Assembly (NCBI GenBank): GCA_937132145.1
Contig: CAKZNY010000121.1
Location: forward strand, 1 to 6,040
Length of the DNA: 6,040 nt
Direction: 5' to 3'
Source of the DNA: an uncultured Paracoccaceae bacterium
GTDB taxonomy: Bacteria > Pseudomonadota > Alphaproteobacteria > Rhodobacterales > Rhodobacteraceae
Shown: positions 1-5,095 of the stretch, in pieces
Layout: each line of letters opens with the position of its first letter
Position numbering within the stretch: the stretch's first letter is position 1
Position numbers and translations under genes: made by a program
The notes under the pieces: generated by a model
What the model was told of the DNA's origin: nothing
The model's input: only the letters and a program-made list of their open reading frames with translations
The model's database searches: none

Positions 1-1066
1 CACCGCGCACCTCAATCGAACCGATCTGGTTTGCGTCCAACTTAGCGCCGCTCGCGTCCACGATTTTCACCTCGACGCCCGGTAATGGCAGCCCGACGGT
101 ACCGGGTTTGCGTGCCCCCTCGTATGGGTTAGAGGTGTTCATGTTGGTTTCCGTCATCCCGTAACGCTCAAGAATTTTATGCCCCGTGCGCGCCGTCCAC
201 TGCGCGTGTGTTTCTGCCAGCAACGGGGCCGAGCCGGATACGAACAGCCGCATATTCTGCGTGCAGTCCCTGTTTAGGCGCGGGTCATCCAGCATGCGGG
301 TATAGAAGGTGGGAACCCCCATCAATGTGGTGGCGTTCGGCATTGCGGCAAATATCGCATCCAGATCGAACTTGGGCAGAAACACCATCGCGGCCCCTGC
401 CATCAGCGCCACGTTCGTGGCCACAAACAGCCCGTGGGTATGGAAAATCGGCAGCGCGTGGATCAGCACATCGTTGGGCGTAAATCGCCAGTACTCAACC
501 AACGTGCCCGCATTGGAAGCCAAGGCGCGGTGGGTCAGCATCGCCCCTTTGGAGCGCCCCGTTGTACCGGATGTATAAAGGATCGCGGCCAGATCGTCAG
601 CCCGACGCGCCACGGGTGTAAAACCGCCCGAATGCGAGGCAGCCGCCGTAACCAACGTACCACCACCGTTCGCATCCAGCGTCATCACCTGCGCGACGTT
701 GGCAGCCTTTACGGCAGCCTCCATCTCGGGTTTGCGTGCGGGGTCGACTATGAACATGCGCGGGGTGGCGTCTTGCAAGAAATACGCGATCTCGGCGGCT
801 GTATAATCGGGATTAAGCGGCAAAAACACCGCGCCCGCCATCACTGTACCGACATAAAGCTCCAAGGCCTCTAAGGATTTGTTAACCTGCACCGCCACGC
901 GGTCACCAGCCTGCACCCCTTGGGCTGCAAGCAACGCGGCGTACTTCTCGGCATTAGCAAAGAACGCCCCGAAGGTCCGACCACCCTGCCCTTGCACAAA
1001 AACATCATTCTCGCGGCCCAAAGATGCGAAACGCAACCGCGCCACGAGATGATTGCTTTCATACAT
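1..1066 (-). CDS. matB: malonyl-CoA synthetase (MatB), 3' part cut by window edge
   Basis: An ANL-superfamily adenylating enzyme that joins malonate to CoA using ATP, giving malonyl-CoA and AMP; it is expected in the cytoplasm. The 355 visible residues were translated by hand from the minus strand and contain no stop. The ATP/AMP motif YTSGTTGRSKG lies at 164-174, HALPIFHTHG at 203-212, GSAPL at 278-282 and RYGMTETNMNTSNPY at 301-315. The HTHG and TETNMNTSNPY stretches closely resemble, from memory, Rhodopseudomonas MatB and mammalian ACSF3, and separate it from general fatty acyl-CoA ligases. MatB proteins are about 500 residues, so roughly the last 150, including the C-terminal catalytic lysine, lie off the left edge. 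The ATG at 1066 is preceded by GAGGG (1073-1077) and sits 2 bases after the stop of the upstream small membrane-protein gene, which suggests translational coupling. A methylmalonate or other dicarboxylate preference cannot be excluded. Confidence 0.9.
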   Translation of the reverse strand, partial: MYESNHLVARLRFASLGRENDVFVQGQGGRTFGAFFANAEKYAALLAAQGVQAGDRVAVQVNKSLEALELYVGTVMAGAVFLPLNPDYTAAEIAYFLQDATPRMFIVDPARKPEMEAAVKAANVAQVMTLDANGGGTLVTAAASHSGGFTPVARRADDLAAILYTSGTTGRSKGAMLTHRALASNAGTLVEYWRFTPNDVLIHALPIFHTHGLFVATNVALMAGAAMVFLPKFDLDAIFAAMPNATTLMGVPTFYTRMLDDPRLNRDCTQNMRLFVSGSAPLLAETHAQWTARTGHKILERYGMTETNMNTSNPYEGARKPGTVGLPLPGVEVKIVDASGAKLDANQIGSIEVRG

Positions 1067-1068
1067 TG

Positions 1069-1302
1069 TTAACCCTCGTTTTGATCCGCACCTGTTTTAC
1101 GCCGGTAAATCTTGGCAAGCAGAATCAGCGCCGGTATTAAGTGGAAAGACACATCAAAGACATCGAGAGGTGTAAACGGGGCGCCCCCCGTCAGCATTTT
1201 CAGCTTCTGCCAAAGGTGGGGCTCTGGTACAAACGGTGCCAATCCAAGAAAGATAGTCATGATAATAGCCATGCGAAACGAGATTTTGTCGAGGTATTTC
1301 AT
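1069..1302 (-). CDS. small two-helix inner-membrane protein of unknown function
   Basis: The protein has 77 residues. A first hydrophobic segment covers about residues 8-25 and a second about 52-66, followed by a basic RRK. The linker contains PFVPEPHLWQKLKML and a PLDVFD motif. I recall similar small proteins in Rhodobacteraceae, sometimes labelled RND transporter by automatic pipelines, but nothing visible supports transport: it is far too short for an RND pump. An AGGTGA just upstream of the ATG serves as a close-set ribosome binding site. Its TAA ends 2 bases before the matB start, so the two are almost certainly one operon. A role in malonate uptake or as a membrane anchor is possible but speculative. 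Membrane location is well supported; function is unknown. Confidence 0.8.
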   Translation of the reverse strand: MKYLDKISFRMAIIMTIFLGLAPFVPEPHLWQKLKMLTGGAPFTPLDVFDVSFHLIPALILLAKIYRRKTGADQNEG

Positions 1303-1330
1303 AGTTCACCTATAAATGTTGCGTTGCCAC

Positions 1331-1360
1331 CTTATATGGAACCTTCCCCCTGCCCTGCAA
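1331..1360 (-). promoter_or_regulatory. candidate sigma-70 promoter for the small membrane protein-matB operon
   Basis: Read on the minus strand, a TTGCAG -35-like hexamer (1355-1360) and a TATAAG -10-like hexamer (1331-1336) are separated by 18 bases. They lie about 30-60 bases upstream of the ATG at 1302, the right place for a promoter of this leftward unit. The rest of the 1303-1494 divergent region has a TATATAGA stretch at 1459-1466, but I found no good -35 partner for the rightward gene. Assigned by eye only. Confidence 0.35.
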
Positions 1361-1484
1361 TAGCTGCGAATGTGGCCAAATTGGCGCAGTGTTAAGCGGG
1401 AAGCAGCCCAAATCCGGGGCCGCCGTTCAATGCCATTCCCTATGTGCCGTTCACGCTGTATATAGACTTCAATTAGTTTATTAT

Positions 1485-1488
1485 GGAG
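1485..1488 (+). promoter_or_regulatory. ribosome binding site that decides the start of the small exported protein
   Basis: GGAG lies 6 bases before the ATG at 1495. The upstream in-frame ATG at 1483 overlaps this site and has no Shine-Dalgarno of its own. Starting at 1495 also gives a cleaner signal peptide (MKITRLF rather than MEFTMKITRLF). Confidence 0.7.
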
Positions 1489-1494
1489 TTCACG

Positions 1495-1773
1495 ATGAAA
1501 ATCACTCGTCTATTTGTGCTTGTTGCAGTGCTGCTGTCCAGCGTATCGAGTGCATCGGCATATACTGAAGAGCAATTACGGAGTGGTTTGAAGTTGTTCC
1601 TGAGCCTGCAAGGGTTTGAGTGCGGCAACATTCTAAACGTCGATATGCGCGAGGAACCGCGTGCGTTTGACATCTTATGCGCGGAAAATGAAGATGGAAG
1701 CGGCGAAGAAACGCTGTATTTCTTCCAGTTTGTCGGCGTGGGCGCGGTTGTCAAAATTATCGACCAACCTTAA
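1495..1773 (+). CDS. small exported protein of unknown function with two cysteines
   Basis: The protein has 92 residues from the ATG at 1495. A classical Sec signal peptide is visible: basic MKITR, a hydrophobic core at about 6-16, and an ASA-Y cleavage site after residue 22. The predicted mature periplasmic protein is about 70 residues, acidic, and begins YTEEQLRSGLKLFLSLQGF. Its only two cysteines, Cys43 (FECGN) and Cys62 (ILCAE), could form a disulfide. The C-terminal half (YFFQFVGVGAVVKII) looks beta-rich. I do not recognise a named family, although small secreted proteins of similar layout occur in roseobacters. The gene is followed by a strong terminator, so it is probably monocistronic. 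It is unlikely to be a lipoprotein because there is no lipobox. Confidence 0.75.
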   Translation: MKITRLFVLVAVLLSSVSSASAYTEEQLRSGLKLFLSLQGFECGNILNVDMREEPRAFDILCAENEDGSGEETLYFFQFVGVGAVVKIIDQP

Positions 1774-1796
1774 CCACCTATAAATCTTTTCCTGCC

Positions 1797-1835
1797 AAAA
1801 CCGCCTTGTTCAATTTGAAAAGGCGGTTTTCCTTT
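1797..1835 (+). terminator. intrinsic terminator after the small exported protein
   Basis: A perfect 11-bp inverted repeat is present: AAAACCGCCTT (1797-1807) and AAGGCGGTTTT (1820-1830), with a 12-base loop, followed by TTTTCCTTT on the rightward strand. It sits 23 bases after the stop at 1773. The 5' A-run mirrors the U-run, so it could also act leftward, though no leftward gene is expected to end here. The 3' arm runs into the apparent start of the fliM-like gene. Confidence 0.85.
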
Positions 1836-2727
1836 GGCTGGTTCCGATACAAATATCCTGAGACGAAAAATCAAGGCGGCGGCTGTGCGGCAAGCCAAGG
1901 CCTCGTTGCAAAGCTCGCTTGTTCAGAATATCGAAAAGGCGACCGCTAAGGTTTTCCTTGATTTTCTTGAAATCGAGGTGACGGCAAAAGTCGCCGAACG
2001 CACGGTCAGTTCACACACCAAAACGATCGAAACGATGACCTCGCGCCTGTTCGGAATCGTCAATTTTGGCGAGGATATCGGCCTGACCGGCTTTGATTCA
2101 CAGTTTATTAATACCGCCATCACACATCTAACGGGCGGGGCATCGGCCGCCAGCAATGATCGCCCAGTGACCACCACCGATGCCGCGATTTACAAACTGG
2201 TTATTAACAAAATCCTTGCGCAGGTGTTTGATTCGCCCGAAATCACGCAAACCGATGTGCGTATGCAGGGTTTCGAACGGGAAAAAGCCCCGTTGATTTT
2301 TCTGCTTTCCGAACAGAAATACGCGTTGCTGCGCGTAAACATCAGCGATGTTGAAGGCGCAAATCTAGGGCAATTTGAACTCGCTATACCCTTGACATGT
2401 ATTGAAAAAATCGCAGCGCAGGAGGCGTTAAATTCTACGTTGCTGGAACATGACAAATGGCGTGAAACCATGTCCAAAATCGCGATTGATGCCCCCATTG
2501 AACTGGACGCCATCGTACAAAGGATGAATGTTTCGTTGGGGCAAATTCTGGACATGAAAAAGGGAGATTTGCTTGATTTGGTCAATGGGTCGCTAACCAC
2601 CCTGTCGCTGGAGGGGCGAACGCGGAGCGGCCCTAAAATTATATTCAAGGGCCATTTGGGGGCTTTAAAAACGCACAAAGCCTTCAAAATTACCCGCATC
2701 CCTGACGAGGAGTATGCGTTGTTCTAA
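1834..2727 (+). CDS. FliM-like flagellar motor switch (C-ring) protein
   Basis: The protein has 297 residues from a TTG start. Residues 35-190 resemble the FliM middle domain (CheC-like fold): RLFGIVNFGEDIGLTGFD near 71-88, then LTGG, then RPVTTTDAAI at 110-119. The end (about 218-289; PIELDAIVQRMNVSLGQIL then KKGDLLDL) is a FliM/FliN C-terminal SpoA domain. FliM forms the switch ring that sets flagellar rotation, receives CheY-P and binds FliG. The N-terminal LRRK (9-12) matches what I recall of Rhodobacteraceae FliM proteins; the classical CheY-binding EIDALL-type motif is absent. No flagellar genes flank it. Upstream in frame the reading frame is closed by a TGA at 1816, so the start can only be TTG 1834 or a weaker internal CTG (1858) or GTG (1885). 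TTG 1834 keeps the LRRK motif and has AAGG 10-13 bases upstream. The family call is reasonably firm, but fliM versus a diverged paralogue is open. Confidence 0.75.
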   Translation: MAGSDTNILRRKIKAAAVRQAKASLQSSLVQNIEKATAKVFLDFLEIEVTAKVAERTVSSHTKTIETMTSRLFGIVNFGEDIGLTGFDSQFINTAITHLTGGASAASNDRPVTTTDAAIYKLVINKILAQVFDSPEITQTDVRMQGFEREKAPLIFLLSEQKYALLRVNISDVEGANLGQFELAIPLTCIEKIAAQEALNSTLLEHDKWRETMSKIAIDAPIELDAIVQRMNVSLGQILDMKKGDLLDLVNGSLTTLSLEGRTRSGPKIIFKGHLGALKTHKAFKITRIPDEEYALF

Positions 2728-2827
2728 ACCCGCGCCCGCACACAATGATAGGTTCCGCTGCGTAATTATCCAGCAACCACTTGCAGTCCCCCCTAAAATT
2801 TGTCCAAACTGTTCGCATACACAAAAC

Positions 2828-2833
2828 AGGAGA
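2828..2833 (+). promoter_or_regulatory. ribosome binding site that decides the acyl-CoA dehydrogenase start
   Basis: AGGAGA lies 5 bases before the ATG at 2839. The frame stays open upstream to a TTG at 2800, but the Shine-Dalgarno placement and the family N-terminus (MDLGISDKVRPL) favour 2839. The 111-bp gap 2728-2838 shows no convincing promoter or terminator. Confidence 0.8.
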
Positions 2834-2838
2834 CGGTT

Positions 2839-4071
2839 ATGGATTTGGGAATTAGCGACAAGGTCCGCCCTTTGATCAAACAGGTTAGGGATATGGTGGC
2901 AAACCAGATCGCCCCCTTGGACGAAGAGTTCCACAACGAGGTCGGAAAAACCGGTGATCGCTTTGAGTACACCGCCCGTATGACCGAAATTCTTGAGGGC
3001 CTGAAGGCGGATGCAAAAGCCAAGGGCTTGTGGAATTTCTGGTTAACAGACAGTGAACGCGGATATGGCCTAACAACCGTTGAATATGCTTATTTAGCCG
3101 AAGAAATGGGTAAAACCCGTTTGGGCGCCGAAGTTTTCAATTGCTCCGCGCCGGACACCGGCAACATGGAAGTGTTCGAGCGGTACGGAACAAAAGAGCA
3201 TAAAGAACGCTGGTTGAAACCTTTGCTGGAAGGGGAAATCCGGTCTGCATATTTGATGACAGAGCCGGATGTGGCCTCGTCCGATGCAACGAATATGGCG
3301 ATGTCATGTGTCCGCGACGGTGACGAATACATTTTGAATGGCGAAAAATGGTGGGCGTCGGGTGCCGGCGACCCGCGCTGCGCGATCTATATAGTGATGG
3401 TCAAAACCGGAACGGACGAGGATCCCAAACACCAGCGGCACTCTATGGTTTTAGTTCCGGCTGCCACAAAAGGTGTTGAAGTGCTGCGTGCTATGGAAGT
3501 TTACGGCCATGATGACGCGCCGCACGGGCATATGCACATTCGATTTACCGACGTTCGCATTCCCGTGACCGATCTGCTTTTGGGCGAAGGACGCGGGTTT
3601 GAAATTTCGCAAGGTCGCCTCGGGCCTGGCCGTATCCACCACTGCATGCGCGCCATTGGCCACGCCGAAGCGGCGTTGGAGTTGATGTGTAAACGGTCCT
3701 TGGAGCGCGAGGCTTTTGGCAAAAAACTGGCGCAACTAGGGGCAAATTATGACATCATCGCCGAATGCCGGATAGAAATCGAGCAAGTGCGTTTGTTGTG
3801 CCTGAAGGCCGCGTGGATGATGGATCAGGGCGATGCTCGCGCCGCCGCCCCGTGGATCAGCCAGATCAAAGTCGCCGCACCGCGTGTCGCCCTTAAAGTG
3901 GTTGACGAGGCCGTCCAAATGCACGGCGCCGCTGGAATCAGCCAAGATACCAGCCTTGCCGCCAGTTGGACGCATGTTCGCACATTACGCCTAGCCGATG
4001 GGCCCGACGCTGTTCACCGCCGCCAAATCGCCCGAGTCGAGTTGCGCAAATACACAAACGAGAAGATTTGA
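2839..4071 (+). CDS. acyl-CoA dehydrogenase, ACAD10/ACAD11 (LvaC-like) subfamily
   Basis: A cytoplasmic FAD flavoenzyme of 410 residues, full length for the family. The order is an N-terminal helical domain (about 1-135), a middle beta domain opening with MTEPDVASSDATN (140-152) and NGEKWWASGAG (167-177), and a C-terminal helical domain with REAFGKKL and a late LADGPDAVH (385-393). The TEPDVASSD, EKWWASGAGDP, GRIHHCMRAIGHAE and LRLADGPD stretches are hallmarks of the ACAD10/11 group rather than short- or medium-chain dehydrogenases. Where medium-chain enzymes carry the catalytic Glu in YEGT, this protein has ADGP, so Asp387 is the probable base. The next gene starts one base after its stop and encodes the kinase fused to this domain in animal ACAD10/11. 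By analogy with ACAD11 and Pseudomonas LvaC, the substrate may be a 4-phosphoacyl-CoA made by that kinase. Family assignment is firm; the substrate is inferred. Confidence 0.92.
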   Translation: MDLGISDKVRPLIKQVRDMVANQIAPLDEEFHNEVGKTGDRFEYTARMTEILEGLKADAKAKGLWNFWLTDSERGYGLTTVEYAYLAEEMGKTRLGAEVFNCSAPDTGNMEVFERYGTKEHKERWLKPLLEGEIRSAYLMTEPDVASSDATNMAMSCVRDGDEYILNGEKWWASGAGDPRCAIYIVMVKTGTDEDPKHQRHSMVLVPAATKGVEVLRAMEVYGHDDAPHGHMHIRFTDVRIPVTDLLLGEGRGFEISQGRLGPGRIHHCMRAIGHAEAALELMCKRSLEREAFGKKLAQLGANYDIIAECRIEIEQVRLLCLKAAWMMDQGDARAAAPWISQIKVAAPRVALKVVDEAVQMHGAAGISQDTSLAASWTHVRTLRLADGPDAVHRRQIARVELRKYTNEKI

Positions 4072-4072
4072 T

Positions 4073-5095
4073 ATGAGCGATCTGCTCGATCTTGACGTCG
4101 TTGCCAAATACATGGCCAGCCGGATTGACGGGTTTAGCGGGTCGCTGAGTGCTGAAAAAACCCCGACGGGGCAATCCAACCCTACGTTCATTCTGACGTC
4201 TTCCACGGGGAAATTCGTCCTGCGGCACAAGCCCCCGGGTGTGCTTTTGAAATCGGCCCATGCGGTTGACCGCGAATTTCGCGTGATGTCGGCATTGGCG
4301 AACACCGGCGTTCCTGTCCCAAAGATGTATTTTTTGTGCGAAGACGAAGACGTTATCGGCAGCATGTTTTACGTGATGGAATATATTGATGGGCGAAATT
4401 TCGTTGACCCGAGAATTCCCGATGTGACGCCGATTGAGCGTCGCGGGATGTACGATGCCATGAATGCCGGCCTCGCAGCACTTCATTGCGTTGATGTCGA
4501 TGCGGTCGGGTTGACGGATTACGGCAAGTCGGGAAATTATTTTGTGCGCCAGATTTCGCGCTGGTCAGGCCAGTACCGCGCCAGTGAAACGGGCACGATT
4601 ACGGAAATGGACCAGCTAATTGAGTGGCTGGACGGGAACATTCCCGAAGGCGACGACAAAACATCTTTGGTGCACGGGGATTGGCGCATTGATAACCTGC
4701 TGTTTGCCCCCGACCGCCCGAAATTGGCCGCCATCCTTGATTGGGAGCTTTCAACCCTTGGTCACCCTCTGGCCGATCTTGGCGCACAATTGATGCAGTG
4801 GGCGATGCCTGTGGGCCCTGAGGGGCGGGGCTTGGACGGGGTAGATCGTGGTGCACTGGGCATTCCCGAGGATCGTGAATATATTGAACTGTATGCCAAA
4901 CAGACGGGCCTGAGCGATGTGCCTGAAATGGATTTTTACGTTGCGTTCAGCTTTTTCCGCATGGCGGCGATTTTGCAAGGGGTCAAGAAGCGGGCACTTG
5001 ATGGAAACGCCTCGAACCCGGAACAGGCGCTGCGGCTTGGGTCTTTCGTGCCGATTTTTGCCGGTAAAGGTTTACAGATTGCTAACGCGGAATAG
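4073..5095 (+). CDS. APH-fold kinase of the ACAD10/11-LvaA type, probable 4-hydroxyacyl-CoA kinase
   Basis: A soluble kinase-like protein of 340 residues with the aminoglycoside phosphotransferase (APH/choline kinase) fold. The glycine-rich nucleotide loop region is TGQSNPTF (32-39), the beta-3 segment KFVLRHKPPG (47-56), the helix-C glutamate is probably Glu68, the hinge is VMEYIDG (101-107), the catalytic loop is HGDWRIDN (201-208, base Asp203, Asn208), and the metal-binding segment is LDWELSTLGHPLADL (Asp223). All catalytic residues are present. The sequence resembles the kinase half of ACAD10/ACAD11 more than true aminoglycoside resistance enzymes, so an antibiotic-resistance reading is unlikely. 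The start ATG follows the dehydrogenase TGA by one base, with GAGAAG 7 bases upstream inside the dehydrogenase gene; the open frame extends upstream to 3998, but only by overlapping that gene. Expected role: phosphorylate the 4-hydroxyl of an acyl-CoA for removal by the partner. Substrate inferred. Confidence 0.88.
   Translation: MSDLLDLDVVAKYMASRIDGFSGSLSAEKTPTGQSNPTFILTSSTGKFVLRHKPPGVLLKSAHAVDREFRVMSALANTGVPVPKMYFLCEDEDVIGSMFYVMEYIDGRNFVDPRIPDVTPIERRGMYDAMNAGLAALHCVDVDAVGLTDYGKSGNYFVRQISRWSGQYRASETGTITEMDQLIEWLDGNIPEGDDKTSLVHGDWRIDNLLFAPDRPKLAAILDWELSTLGHPLADLGAQLMQWAMPVGPEGRGLDGVDRGALGIPEDREYIELYAKQTGLSDVPEMDFYVAFSFFRMAAILQGVKKRALDGNASNPEQALRLGSFVPIFAGKGLQIANAE

Noticed and set aside
434..874. 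Rightward 146-residue open frame (and others at 208-483 and 309-578)
   Set aside because: It lies antisense inside matB, whose frame has strong motif support; the translation is rich in Arg and Cys with no recognisable domain.
1307..1785. Exact 11-bp repeat CACCTATAAAT at 1307-1317 and 1775-1785
   Set aside because: A few 11-bp matches are expected by chance in 6 kb, and the two copies sit in unlike contexts.
2190..2699. Leftward 169-residue open frame
   Set aside because: It is a shadow of the FliM-like gene, whose rightward frame carries the middle and SpoA domain patterns.
2728..2838. Possible promoter in the gap before the dehydrogenase (TTGCAG at 2781, TAAAAT at 2794)
   Set aside because: The two hexamers are only 7 bases apart, too close for a sigma-70 promoter, and no better pair was found.
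3998..4072. N-terminal extension of the kinase starting MGPTLFTAAK
   Set aside because: It would overlap the conserved C-terminus of the dehydrogenase; the ATG at 4073 has a suitable upstream GAGAAG and the expected family N-terminus.
3938..4486. Leftward 182-residue open frame spanning the dehydrogenase-kinase junction
   Set aside because: It is antisense to two well-supported genes, shows no domain pattern and has low-complexity His/Arg-rich content typical of shadow frames.
4073..5095. Aminoglycoside-resistance phosphotransferase
   Set aside because: The APH fold is shared, but the HGDWRIDN and LDWELSTLGHPLADL stretches and the coupling to an ACAD10/11 dehydrogenase point to acyl-CoA metabolism.
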